Of a DNA stretch of 64,000 nucleotides, positions 1-8,065 are shown piece by piece (the first letter of the stretch is position 1; every line of letters begins with the position of its first letter). A program made the translations under genes and the position numbers. Location of the stretch: contig JALEFY010000008.1 of NCBI GenBank assembly GCA_022760435.1, forward strand, positions 1 to 64,000, written 5' to 3'. The notes beneath the pieces were generated by a model that was given only the letters and a program-made list of their open reading frames with translations, did not search any database and was not told the DNA's origin. This stretch comes from Neomegalonema sp. (GTDB taxonomy: Bacteria > Pseudomonadota > Alphaproteobacteria > Rhodobacterales > Rhodobacteraceae).

Positions 1-56
1 GATCGCTTCTTGGGGGATCGCTTCTTGGGGGATCGCTTCTTGGGGGATCACTTGCC
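1..56. repeat. 15-bp tandem repeat, three full copies plus a degenerate fourth
   Basis: The unit GATCGCTTCTTGGGG occurs three times without gaps at 1-45, followed by a partial fourth copy with changes. It may continue left of the window. Read on the minus strand it encodes SDPPR repeats inside the helix-turn-helix gene. The unit is a multiple of three, so copy-number change would keep the frame. Confidence 0.9.
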
Positions 57-271
57 CCCTGTTGCGGATTGTGGAGCGGTTCGGGGTCCTTGCGGCTCTG
101 GCGCCCTGCCCGTTCCCAGCCCAGTGCTTGGGCGCGGCGGCGCAATGTCGACACGCTCATCCCGATCCCCTGCGCAATCTGAGCCTGGGTCATGGCCCCG
201 GACATCCACAGAAGACGCGCATCCTCCAAGGTGAGAGACTGTGCGTCCCCCGCTCGGTCTTGTTGCATCAT
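1..271 (-). CDS. Helix-turn-helix DNA-binding protein, C-terminus cut by window edge
   Basis: An open frame runs from ATG at 271 off the left edge, 90 codons visible without a stop. Residues about 13-60 form a helix-turn-helix: LTLEDARLLWMSGAMTQAQI is followed by a second helix, GIGMSVSTLRRRAQALGW, typical of resolvase- or GcrA-like recognition helices. After a basic linker the protein enters a five-residue repeat, SDPPR, encoded by the 15-bp DNA repeat at the window edge. A second ATG at 268 is possible. A good sigma70 promoter (279-307) places the transcript start at or next to the ATG, so the mRNA is probably leaderless. It lies divergent to the OmpA-domain gene. Target and family are not known; a transcription regulator or phage-type small DNA-binding protein are both possible. 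Confidence 0.75.
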   Translation of the reverse strand, partial: MMQQDRAGDAQSLTLEDARLLWMSGAMTQAQIAQGIGMSVSTLRRRAQALGWERAGRQSRKDPEPLHNPQQGASDPPRSDPPRSDPPRSD

Positions 272-278
272 GTCACGA

Positions 279-307
279 TATATACCGAGCAGCGTTCGCC
301 AAGTCAA
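279..307 (-). promoter_or_regulatory. Sigma70-type promoter of the helix-turn-helix gene
   Basis: On the minus strand, TTGACT (302-307) and TATATA (279-284) are separated by exactly 17 bases. The -10 box ends 7 bases before the ATG at 271, so transcription should start at or beside the start codon. There is no room for a ribosome-binding site, which suggests leaderless translation. Confidence 0.6.
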
Positions 308-457
308 GCGTTTTGTTCTCCATGTTTACCCTTTAAGTTTTTCACCGCATGTGTTAACGAATCGAGTGATCTTGTGATGGATACGTTCTGCTTGTAAGGA
401 TCGACACGGGTGTGGGGTCCGTGGGGAGCTCGGCCCTCCCGGATAGGAGTGAGGACG

Positions 458-2326
458 ATGACCGAGAATAAGGAAGAGAAGAGTTTCTGCTGGCGCTGCT
501 TGCTGCTGGCGCTGCTGCCGCTGCTGGCCCTGTTCGGGCTCGGTTACTGGGCAACCAATGCCTTTCAGGGTCAACGCGAACAGCTGACCTTGCAAACGGC
601 TTCCAGCAACGAAGAATTGTCTGATTTGCAACTGCGCCTGACCGATCTTCAGGGGGAGATCGAAGCGCGTGATGCCGAAATTGAGCGACTCAAGACCGCG
701 GCCCCGACTGCTTCGGCGGATCTCAAGCTGGACGCCGCGCGGCTGCGCAGCGGGATTGCCGCGCTTCCACAGAATGAGCGCTCGGCGTTGCTGGGGCAGT
801 TCGGTTTTGCCTCGCAAAATGGATTGAAGGGATGGCGCAGCGGGTTCTCCGCTCTCTCCGATCAGGATCGCTCACAATTTTTTGCGTCGGCACCGCAGAT
901 GGATGGCTTTTCGTCCTGGTTCGCGGGCCTGAGCGGTCCCGAGCGTCAGCAATGGCTCTCAAAACTGCCGGGGGCGGAAGATTTCACCCTTTCCGGTCTG
1001 GATGCTGATGGGCTATCGGGCCTCACTGCGCCGCAAATCTCTGCGCGTTTCAAAGCGCTGCAAGGTCGCCTTGCGAAGGTCGATGAGGAAGTCGCTGAGC
1101 TCAAGGCAGACAAGGCCCGCTTGAGCGCCGATCTTCAAAGCGCGCAATCGGCCGGGACACGGATCGATCTGGGCAATCGCGGTGAGATGAATGTGTCTGC
1201 GCTGCCCGGCCTCGTGCGGTCTCTCGATGGCGAGATCGAGGAGCAGAATATCTCTTTGGCAAATCTGCGCCGCGATCTGGACGCGAGCAAATCGCGTGAA
1301 GAAGAGATGACCGAAGAGCTCGCTGGCTTGCGCTCGCGTGCGGATACGGTGGATCTGCAAAACCGTGGATCGATGCGGGTTGCGGCCTTGCCGCAACTGA
1401 TCCGCTCGCTCGACGCCAAGACCAGTGAGCAGGAGACCCAGATCACGCAATTGCGTCAGGCACTGGCCGCTGCTCAAGGCGAACAGGAAGCGGCGCGACT
1501 GCGCGGTCAGAGCACCACGCTCACCCTGCCGGGCCGCGGCACCGTTTCGAGCGATGAGGTGCCCCGGATTTACCGAGAGCTGCGCGACGAACTTGTTGCC
1601 ACACGCGCGGATCTCAACAATGCCCGTGTCGAACTGGACGCTCTGCGCAACAAGGCTGGCTCGAACGGGGATATCGCAGCGCAGCTCGATGCAACGCGCA
1701 AGCAACTGGCCGATTCGGAGATTGCGCGCGTCGAGATTGGCAAACGCGAAGAGGATCTGCGGATCGCTTTGGGCAAGGAACGCAACCGGGCGGATCAGGC
1801 CGAGCGGGAAATGGCCAATCTGCGCCGGGAAGCCAATGCACGCGGTATGACGCCCGTGCGCCCGGTCGCGCGGCGTGAGGCGATCTTGCAGAGCATTCGG
1901 GAACGGGTGCTGCCAGACTCGCCAACGCGGAGCGGACTGAGCAATGGGAGCGGGCCGGTCTCGCTGGCCTCGAGCGCATCGTTCAATACCGGGTCTTCGG
2001 AATTGCGGCCGGAAGGCCAGGCCATTCTCGACGAGTTCGCAGATGTCCTGCTGAGCGAGCTTGATCGCGACCCATCTGCATCATGGGTCTTGTTGATCGA
2101 AGGCCACACCGATAGCCGCCCGATCTCCAACCGGTTCTTTGCATCGAACTGGGAGCTTTCGGCGTCTCGGGCGGCCACGGTCGCGCGTTACCTCACCGAA
2201 CGCGGGATCCCGAGCGAGCGCTTGCGTCCGGTCGGACGGGCCGAATTTGACCCTGCGGATCTTGGGACGAGCGAAGAAGCCTATGCCCGCAACCGGCGGA
2301 TCGAATTCGACATCGTCGCGCCGTGA
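458..2326 (+). CDS. OmpA/MotB-type peptidoglycan-binding envelope protein with coiled-coil stem
   Basis: 622 residues. The start is ATG 458, preceded by an AGGAG-like site; the open frame reaches further upstream but without one. Residues about 11-32 are one membrane helix after a short charged N-terminus. A long Ala/Leu/Glu/Arg-rich region follows, with heptad-like coiled coils (about 45-80, 190-225, 250-500). The C-terminal domain (about 500-620) is OmpA-like, with EGHTDSRPIS and a final YARNRRIEFDIV, which in this family bind peptidoglycan. Three related modules begin near residues 236, 298 and 355 (NRGEMNVSALPGLVRSL, NRGSMRVAALPQLIRSL, GRGTVSSDEVPRIYREL). It is probably an inner-membrane-anchored protein that spans the periplasm to the wall. 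No flagellar or secretion partner lies nearby. Confidence 0.85.
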   Translation: MTENKEEKSFCWRCLLLALLPLLALFGLGYWATNAFQGQREQLTLQTASSNEELSDLQLRLTDLQGEIEARDAEIERLKTAAPTASADLKLDAARLRSGIAALPQNERSALLGQFGFASQNGLKGWRSGFSALSDQDRSQFFASAPQMDGFSSWFAGLSGPERQQWLSKLPGAEDFTLSGLDADGLSGLTAPQISARFKALQGRLAKVDEEVAELKADKARLSADLQSAQSAGTRIDLGNRGEMNVSALPGLVRSLDGEIEEQNISLANLRRDLDASKSREEEMTEELAGLRSRADTVDLQNRGSMRVAALPQLIRSLDAKTSEQETQITQLRQALAAAQGEQEAARLRGQSTTLTLPGRGTVSSDEVPRIYRELRDELVATRADLNNARVELDALRNKAGSNGDIAAQLDATRKQLADSEIARVEIGKREEDLRIALGKERNRADQAEREMANLRREANARGMTPVRPVARREAILQSIRERVLPDSPTRSGLSNGSGPVSLASSASFNTGSSELRPEGQAILDEFADVLLSELDRDPSASWVLLIEGHTDSRPISNRFFASNWELSASRAATVARYLTERGIPSERLRPVGRAEFDPADLGTSEEAYARNRRIEFDIVAP

Positions 2327-2502
2327 TCGACGGGATCGGACTGTTCCTGTGGGTGTGCCGGCGCGCCGCCCGCAGAGACAGGGAGCAAAACCCGCGGGCC
2401 AGATGATTTTGGCCCGCGACACTGTAAAGCACTCGACGTGATGGCTTTGCGGAAAATTCGATGCCAGCGCCTGACGGACGCACACATCTCCCCTGCCCTT
2501 TA

Positions 2503-2585
2503 GATGCAAGGACATCCGGGAGATACAAGGACATCCGGAAGATGCAGGGGCATCGGGGAGATGAGCAGATGCAAAGACTTCCGGG
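2503..2585. repeat. 19-bp tandem repeat, three copies plus an offset fourth
   Basis: Units at 2503-2521, 2522-2540 and 2541-2559 share GATGCAAGGACATCCGGGA with one to four changes; a further related copy lies at 2568-2585. The repeat fills the 272-bp gap between the convergent OmpA-domain and deacetylase-like genes. No gene or clear terminator was seen in the rest of this gap. Confidence 0.85.
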
Positions 2586-2598
2586 TTGGGCGCCGCGA

Positions 2599-3585
2599 TC
2601 ACTCGCTTGCGTGATGGCGTTTATAGAGCGCCGGGATGATCCCATCGAGCCCAACGATCTTGAGCCCACGCAGGGCCGGATCGTCCGAACGGGTCGCTAG
2701 CCAATCTTCCAATGCGTCGAGCATGATGGGACTGGCCTTGCCGAAGGCCAGGGAGGCACCAAAACTACGGGCATCCTGAGCGGCATTGCCGAGATCGCGG
2801 CGAATGAGCGGGGCTTCTGAAGTCGGACGCAAGAACCAGTAATTGCGCAGGACCGGCACTTGCAAACGCATGGCAAGCTCTGCTGCGACTGAATAATTGC
2901 TGTGGCGCGGATCGATGAAAATCAGGTTGCGGCGGGCAAGCTCCGCCATGACCGGTTTCATCAAACTCCCGGAGCGGGTCGCCTGCTCACCGCCCTGCGG
3001 GATCACCGCTTCATAGCCCGAAACCGCATCGAGATGTAGGGCCAGGCGGCGGGTTGCTTCCTCCACGGAAAGATCGGGGAGAATGGCGTTGGGCGCTTGC
3101 GGCCCGTTCTGCTGATCGAAGGGGATCTGGAGGACGACGTCGAAACCCGCCTCGCGCGCCCGAGCAATCTTTTGGCTTCCGGCAGGCACGATGCTGCGCA
3201 TGGCCAGCACGACCGGAACGTGAAGCGAGAGAAGGCGCTTATCGAGAACCGGATCCTCGCCATAACCGGCGAGCACCAGCGCCAAATGCGAGCTCTCGAA
3301 TTTGCGATCGTCGCGCGCAGCGATCGGAGCCGCGCTTTGCTGCGCAAGGGGGGCGCCGCCGCCTGCGGCTGCATCGGGCGCGGTGATCCACCAGGACATC
3401 ACGGCACCCAGACCGATCCCCGCCAGTGCGACGAGCGGAACCATGCTGCGCTGCCCGCTTGCGGCCCGGCCACCTTGGCGAAACAGCGCTGTATACCGGC
3501 GCGGCGGCGAGAATTCGCTATGAGCCTGGGCGGCAGAACTTGACGCGGCGGCCTTGTGCCGGTCATAGCTTTCCCCTGTTGCCAT
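2599..3585 (-). CDS. Divergent polysaccharide deacetylase family protein (YibQ-like), probable pseudoenzyme
   Basis: 328 residues. ATG 3585 is chosen over 3591 because GGGGAG sits six bases upstream of it. The N-terminus is cytoplasmic and basic, one membrane helix lies near residues 47-66, and an Ala/Gly/Gln linker leads to a periplasmic domain (about 95-325). Its layout follows the PF04748 divergent deacetylase fold: HLALVLAGYGEDPVLD, then VLAMRSIVPAG, FDVVLQIPFDQ, a GGEQATRSGSLM segment and IFIDPRHSNYSVAAELA. In the family the first strand normally carries an acidic metal-binding pair (IDDxG) and a later segment reads LPME; here they are LAGYG and IPFDQ. Deacetylase activity is therefore doubtful. 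It is divergent from trpG and has no obvious partner. Confidence 0.75.
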   Translation of the reverse strand: MATGESYDRHKAAASSSAAQAHSEFSPPRRYTALFRQGGRAASGQRSMVPLVALAGIGLGAVMSWWITAPDAAAGGGAPLAQQSAAPIAARDDRKFESSHLALVLAGYGEDPVLDKRLLSLHVPVVLAMRSIVPAGSQKIARAREAGFDVVLQIPFDQQNGPQAPNAILPDLSVEEATRRLALHLDAVSGYEAVIPQGGEQATRSGSLMKPVMAELARRNLIFIDPRHSNYSVAAELAMRLQVPVLRNYWFLRPTSEAPLIRRDLGNAAQDARSFGASLAFGKASPIMLDALEDWLATRSDDPALRGLKIVGLDGIIPALYKRHHASE

Positions 3586-3680
3586 TATCATCTCCCCGAT
3601 GGCGCGTCCGCCGGTGCTTTCGATAGACCCTCTCTAGCGCAAGTCCCGGACCAGTTCGAGTGCCTTGGCCGCGAGGCCCT

Positions 3681-3740
3681 TGAAGACTTGGTCCTTGAAG
3701 ATTTGGGCCGTGAAGACTTGGGCCGTAAAGATTTGGGCCG
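3681..3740. repeat. 15-bp tandem repeat, four copies, upstream of trpG
   Basis: Four contiguous 15-bp units (3681-3695, 3696-3710, 3711-3725, 3726-3740) of the form TGAAGAYTTGGGCCG. They lie between the divergent deacetylase-like gene and trpG, 47 bp before the trpG ATG. Read in the trpG frame they would encode a Lys/Trp-rich five-residue repeat, which is not part of any known TrpG, so they are taken as untranslated leader. Confidence 0.9.
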
Positions 3741-3787
3741 GACCTTTGGCACACGGCCATTGTTTGGGGATCGGAAAGAACGGTGCG

Positions 3788-4393
3788 ATGCTGCTCCTGA
3801 TCGATAATTATGACAGTTTTACCTATAATCTGGTGCACCTGATGGGCGAAGCGATGCAGAGCGCTCAGGTCAGGGGCAATGATGCCCAGATAAAGGTGCT
3901 GCGTAACGACAAGATCAGCGCCGAGGAAGCGATCGCGCTGGAGCCGAGCGCGATTGTCATCTCGCCCGGCCCCGGGACACCGGATCAGGCGGGTATCTGT
4001 CTCGATTTGATCGGCCTGGTCGAAGAAGCACAGATCCCGCTGCTCGGGGTGTGCCTTGGCCATCAGGCGATCGGGCAACGCTTTGGCGGCTCGGTTGTTC
4101 GGGCCGAGCAAATCATGCATGGCAAGACCTCCCAGATCCATCACAATGGCGCGGGCGTTTTCAAGGATACGCCGGCGACCCTGTCGGTAACGCGGTATCA
4201 CAGCCTCACTGTTGCGCCGGAGAGCTTGCCCGGCAGCCTGGAGATCACTGCCCAGACCGATGACGGGCTGATCATGGGGCTGTCCCATCGCTCCGCGCCG
4301 ATCCATGGCGTGCAGTTTCACCCCGAGAGCGTCGCCTCTGAACATGGGCGCACGATGTTGAGCAATTTTCTGACCCTGGCCGAGATCATCTGA
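3788..4393 (+). CDS. trpG: Anthranilate synthase component II (glutamine amidotransferase)
   Basis: 201 residues, the usual length for TrpG/PabA. It releases ammonia from glutamine for anthranilate synthase (tryptophan synthesis) and may also serve para-aminobenzoate synthesis. Class I amidotransferase features: N-terminal [27 protein letters not shown], nucleophile Cys89 in [12 protein letters not shown], and the His-Glu pair in VQFHPES. The start is the ATG directly before LLLIDNYDS; the frame is open upstream only through the 15-bp repeats. trpD follows with a single base between stop and start, so the two are co-translated. trpE is not in the window. Confidence 0.95.
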   Translation: MLLLIDNYDSFTYNLVHLMGEAMQSAQVRGNDAQIKVLRNDKISAEEAIALEPSAIVISPGPGTPDQAGICLDLIGLVEEAQIPLLGVCLGHQAIGQRFGGSVVRAEQIMHGKTSQIHHNGAGVFKDTPATLSVTRYHSLTVAPESLPGSLEITAQTDDGLIMGLSHRSAPIHGVQFHPESVASEHGRTMLSNFLTLAEII

Positions 4394-4394
4394 G

Positions 4395-5429
4395 ATGCAA
4401 GAGACCAATGCCGAGATCCTGAAACCTTTTATCGCCCGCATTGCCGAAGGCTCGACACTCGATCGTGAGGCGGCACAGGCGGCCTTTGAGGCGATCATGT
4501 CCGGCGCGGCGACCCAAGCGCAGATCGGGGCGTTGCTGATGGGCCTGCGCCAGCGCGGTGAGACGGTCGATGAGATCGCGGCGGCGGCTGGGGTGATGCG
4601 CGCCAAGGCGCTGCCGGTCACGGCGCCGCACGGGGCGATGGACATCGTGGGCACCGGGGGCGATGGCAAGGGGACGCTCAATATCTCAACCGCGAGCGCG
4701 CTGGTTGTTGCCGGGGCCGGGGTACCGGTCGCCAAACATGGCAATCGCAAGCTTTCGAGCAAGTCGGGCGCGGGTGATGTGCTCGCGGCGCTTGGGATCA
4801 ATGTCGAGGTTGGCCCGCAGGTCGTGGAGCGGGCGCTCCAAGAGGCCAATATCGGTTTCATGATCGCGCCGCGCCATCATGCGGCCATGCGCTTTGTCAT
4901 GCCTGCGCGCCAGGAGCTCGGGATCCGCACATTGTTCAATATTCTCGGCCCGCTGACCAACCCTGCCGGGGTGAAGTATCAGCTCACCGGGGTGTTTTCG
5001 GTCGATTGGATCGAGCCGATGGCGCAGACGCTGCTGAGCCTTGGGACCGAGCGGGCCTGGCTGGTCCATGGCGGCGATGGGACCGATGAGCTTTCCATCG
5101 CGGCACCGAGCGAGGTCGCGGCAGTGGAAGACGGGGCGGTGCGCCGGTTCAGCATCACGCCGGAAGATGCGGGCCTGCCGATCCATCCATTTGAGGCCAT
5201 CATCGGGGGAACGCCGGAGGAGAATGCGCAAGCGCTGCGCGATCTGCTTGATGGGGCGACCGGCGCTTACACGGATGCGGTGCTGCTCAACAGCGCGGCA
5301 GCGCTGATGATCGCGGGCAAGGTCGATACCTTGCCGCAAGGGGTGCTGCTGGCGAGACAATCGATCACCAGCGGCGCGGCGCGCACGGCGCTGGAAAGGC
5401 TGGTCGCGGTTACTCAAGCCGCCGCTTGA
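4395..5429 (+). CDS. trpD: Anthranilate phosphoribosyltransferase
   Basis: 344 residues. It transfers phosphoribose from PRPP to anthranilate, the second committed step of tryptophan synthesis. The PRPP-binding GTGGDG loop near residue 82 is followed by NISTASA and VAKHGNR, then [14 protein letters not shown], all family hallmarks. It is coupled to trpG by a one-base gap. In most alphaproteobacteria trpC follows in the same operon; here the last 20 bases overlap a convergent serine hydrolase gene, so trpC must be elsewhere. Confidence 0.97.
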   Translation: MQETNAEILKPFIARIAEGSTLDREAAQAAFEAIMSGAATQAQIGALLMGLRQRGETVDEIAAAAGVMRAKALPVTAPHGAMDIVGTGGDGKGTLNISTASALVVAGAGVPVAKHGNRKLSSKSGAGDVLAALGINVEVGPQVVERALQEANIGFMIAPRHHAAMRFVMPARQELGIRTLFNILGPLTNPAGVKYQLTGVFSVDWIEPMAQTLLSLGTERAWLVHGGDGTDELSIAAPSEVAAVEDGAVRRFSITPEDAGLPIHPFEAIIGGTPEENAQALRDLLDGATGAYTDAVLLNSAAALMIAGKVDTLPQGVLLARQSITSGAARTALERLVAVTQAAA

Positions 5430-6519
5430 CCGCGGGGACGGCATAGTCCTCGATCACCGAAACAGGGATGCGCCAGGCGTCTGGCTGGTTGTAATTGCCA
5501 GCGAAGACAACGATCACAAGATCGGCGGAGGCTTGCACTGTCATGCGCTGACCGCCATTGCCAAAGCCTGCGACCCAGGCCGGCGCGGGCTTGCCCCATG
5601 GGGCCAACCACCAGAGATATCCGTAGCCAAGACCCTCGGCCTCGGCGCGTTTGGTGAAGCTCTCGCGCAGCCAGTCTGCGGGGACGATCCGCCTGCCCTG
5701 CCAGACGCCGTCTGCCAGGATCATCTCGCCGATGCGCGCGAGGCCCCTTGCGGTGAGGCGCAGGCCGGACGCGCCCGAATGGGCGCCGTCTTCTCCGCGT
5801 GCCCATTCGAGATGCTCGATCCCGAGCGGGGTAAAAAGGACCTCGCGGGCATAGCTCTCCAGATCCTTGCCGGTACCGCGTACGATCAAGGCCGCAATCA
5901 GCGCGGTGGCGCCGCCATTATAGGTCCAGCTCTCCCCCGGCTGTGCAATCATGGGGCGATCGAGGATGAAGCGCAGGCGATCGGGGGCTTGCTCCATGGC
6001 GATCTCGCTATTGCGCGGATCGGTATAGGGGAGCGTTTCGTCCCATTCGGTGCCCATGCTCATCGTGAGCACATGGCCGATGGTCAGGGCGGAGCGGCGC
6101 GGGTCCGCGGGCAGACCGGAGTATTCGGGGAATTGATCGAGCAATGAGGCATCGGGTGCGGGCACATGGCCTTGCGCAAGGGCGATGCCGTATAACAGCC
6201 CGACGATGCTTTTGGTGACCGAGCGTAGGTCGTGGAGGGTGTCCGGTCCGTGTTCAACGCGGCCAAGCGGGCTTCCCCAGGCTTCATCCTCGCCCGGAAA
6301 ATAGCTCTCCGAGACGACCTCGCCGCGATGGAGAACGAGGGCGGCATGCAGCCCCGGGAGCTTTTCGGCGGCAAAATCGCGGCGCAGTGCTTCATCCATG
6401 CTGATCGTCTCCGCATTGGCAGGTTTGAGCGCGTGCCAGCCCGCCAAGAAAAAGCCAAGAGTGACAAGGCCAAGAGCGATGAACATTGCGGCGCGGGCAA
6501 TGGGCGTGCGGGGGGGCAT
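5410..6519 (-). CDS. Serine hydrolase of the beta-lactamase / penicillin-binding protein fold
   Basis: 369 residues. The catalytic SxxK motif is S100-V-T-K103 in [14 protein letters not shown] Tyr-x-Asn-like second motif appears as SWTYNGGA and a C-terminal GFGNGGQ takes the place of the KTG box, which fits the class C / esterase EstB-like group rather than a true beta-lactamase. An N-terminal hydrophobic segment (about 9-27) ending ANA suggests export or membrane anchoring. ATG 6519 has AAGGAG eight bases upstream, and its A is shared with the TGA of the preceding gene, so the two are translationally coupled. The substrate is unknown. The 3' end overlaps trpD by 20 bases tail to tail. Confidence 0.85.
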   Translation of the reverse strand: MPPRTPIARAAMFIALGLVTLGFFLAGWHALKPANAETISMDEALRRDFAAEKLPGLHAALVLHRGEVVSESYFPGEDEAWGSPLGRVEHGPDTLHDLRSVTKSIVGLLYGIALAQGHVPAPDASLLDQFPEYSGLPADPRRSALTIGHVLTMSMGTEWDETLPYTDPRNSEIAMEQAPDRLRFILDRPMIAQPGESWTYNGGATALIAALIVRGTGKDLESYAREVLFTPLGIEHLEWARGEDGAHSGASGLRLTARGLARIGEMILADGVWQGRRIVPADWLRESFTKRAEAEGLGYGYLWWLAPWGKPAPAWVAGFGNGGQRMTVQASADLVIVVFAGNYNQPDAWRIPVSVIEDYAVPAVKRRLE

Positions 6520-7658
6520 CAAAGGGGCTCCTTCTTGCGCGCCGGCTCAAGAACGCGCGCGAGAAAGTGAGCGACCGATGGGTGGAGCTGATCGCGCTGA
6601 AAGGGGGCGCGGTCAAAACCACTGGGATCGCGCAGCACGCTGGGCAGGGCGACATCAATCCAAAACGGAATTGGCGCCACAAAGCTGGCATGGCCGCCGG
6701 GCGCGATCTTTTCATGCCCGGCAAGGTTGGGCAGCAGGCGCGCGAGGCGCTCGGCATGCCAGGGCTCGGTGAGGATCCCGTCCTTTCCAGCTTGCCAGAG
6801 CAGCACCGGGACCTTCACATTGCGCAAGGCTTCGTCCTCGAAATAGACGGCTGTCGGGGCCATCAGGATCAGGGCTTTGATGCGCGGGTCGGCTTGATCG
6901 ATGATCCGCGAGAGGCTTTCCAGTGGATAGCCGCACAGGGCGTCATCGGGATGCTCGGCGCAATGACGCGCGCCGCGGCCAGTATCCATTTGCGCGCCCC
7001 CGAGCGCGAGGGCGGTGGCGGTGCCTTGCGAATTGCCGATCAGGGCGACCGGGCGATCGGCCAGGCCGGGGAACTCCGGGTGCGACAGGACAAAATCGAG
7101 TGCGGCGCTGATGGTGAGGATCCGCCCGCGCAGGGTATCGGCCTTGCCGCTGGCGCGCGGATCCAGTGCATTGTCGCGCGCATGGGTGGGTGCCACCACC
7201 AGATAGCCGCGACGGGCCAGATAACGCGCGAGCGGGTGATGGGCCATGCCGCTGGAGGCCGCGCCATGCGAAACCAGCACCACGCCCCGGATCGGGTCGG
7301 GCTTGCCGCCCTCTGCGGCTTCAAACTGGAACGGGCCGACGCGGAGGCGCTCCGGGCGGTGATGCGTGGGATAGAAGAGAAAGAGCGGCACTGGCAGGCC
7401 GGTTACCGGATCGGAAATCTTATGGCTCTGATAGCCGACATGGGGCACGCGCTCGGCCAGCAAAGCGGGGTCGATATCGGCGGGCTGCTGCGAGGGGGCG
7501 TTGACGGGGGGAGGCGCGGCGGCGCGATCATCGTGCTGACGAGGCGCGCTGGGCTCGGGAGGCGGCGTCTTGCTCTTCCAGATCCGGCCAAGGACAAAGG
7601 CGACGATCACGGAAATCGCCAGCACAACAAGCAGCTTCAGTATCAGTGAATCGCCCAA
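6519..7658 (-). CDS. Membrane-anchored alpha/beta hydrolase (dienelactone hydrolase-like)
   Basis: 379 residues when begun at TTG 7658, which has AGGGGAGG about eight bases upstream; the longer frame to 7757 has no such site. One membrane helix (about 5-24) and a Pro/Gln-rich linker come first. The alpha/beta hydrolase domain then shows VVLVSHGAASSGMAHH (oxyanion region), nucleophile Ser in ALIGNSQGTATAL, acid Asp in WQAGKDGILTE and His in APGGHASFV. This matches predicted dienelactone-hydrolase-type proteins, often annotated as periplasmic or membrane-bound. It shares the TGATG junction with the downstream serine hydrolase, so the two probably act together, perhaps on one ester or amide substrate. 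The substrate cannot be told. Confidence 0.8.
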   Translation of the reverse strand: MGDSLILKLLVVLAISVIVAFVLGRIWKSKTPPPEPSAPRQHDDRAAAPPPVNAPSQQPADIDPALLAERVPHVGYQSHKISDPVTGLPVPLFLFYPTHHRPERLRVGPFQFEAAEGGKPDPIRGVVLVSHGAASSGMAHHPLARYLARRGYLVVAPTHARDNALDPRASGKADTLRGRILTISAALDFVLSHPEFPGLADRPVALIGNSQGTATALALGGAQMDTGRGARHCAEHPDDALCGYPLESLSRIIDQADPRIKALILMAPTAVYFEDEALRNVKVPVLLWQAGKDGILTEPWHAERLARLLPNLAGHEKIAPGGHASFVAPIPFWIDVALPSVLRDPSGFDRAPFQRDQLHPSVAHFLARVLEPARKKEPL

Positions 7659-8065
7659 ATGCGCCCCCTCCCCTTCTGTGGCTGGCTCGGCGCGCGACAG
7701 TTGACGTTGCGGCCAAACCCCTCGCGCATCCTTACCCTTTGCGGGCGGGAGCGCCAAGGATGTTTAAGAAAGCGCAGCCATTGCGAATGGGTGGAGATTG
7801 GCGACGGGACCACCATGGGCCGTGTTGCGATTTGCTTCCCGCGAACCTGATATACAGGTGGGCGCCAGATAGAACGGGCCACGACCCAGACCAGAGCCAG
7901 CTCCCTTGCGAGAATTTAAGGCCCCCGGAAGTCAAGACACCACGCACCGGACAGACCCCGCCGCACCGATCAATATAGCGCGGGCGTAGCGTCTGGGGAA
8001 GTGACGCCGCGATGTGCCGGAAACATTTTCGAGCCGGGTTCAGAACAGCGCCTATCCGGGGGCGC
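7659..8065. other. 407-bp intergenic region, no gene seen
   Basis: Upstream of the alpha/beta hydrolase and downstream of the next minus-strand gene. Only short frames without ribosome-binding sites are present. It should hold the hydrolase promoter, but no convincing -35/-10 pair was picked out. Confidence 0.5.

Noticed and set aside
1-60. CRISPR-like array
   Set aside because: The copies are contiguous with no spacers, so this is a simple tandem repeat.
3665-3787. N-terminal extension of TrpG through the 15-bp repeats
   Set aside because: It would add a Lys/Trp repeat not found in the family, and the conserved N-terminus begins exactly at ATG 3788.
5410-6519. Class C beta-lactamase conferring resistance
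   Set aside because: SxxK and YxN-like motifs are present but the KTG box is absent; the broader serine hydrolase family includes many esterases and peptidases.
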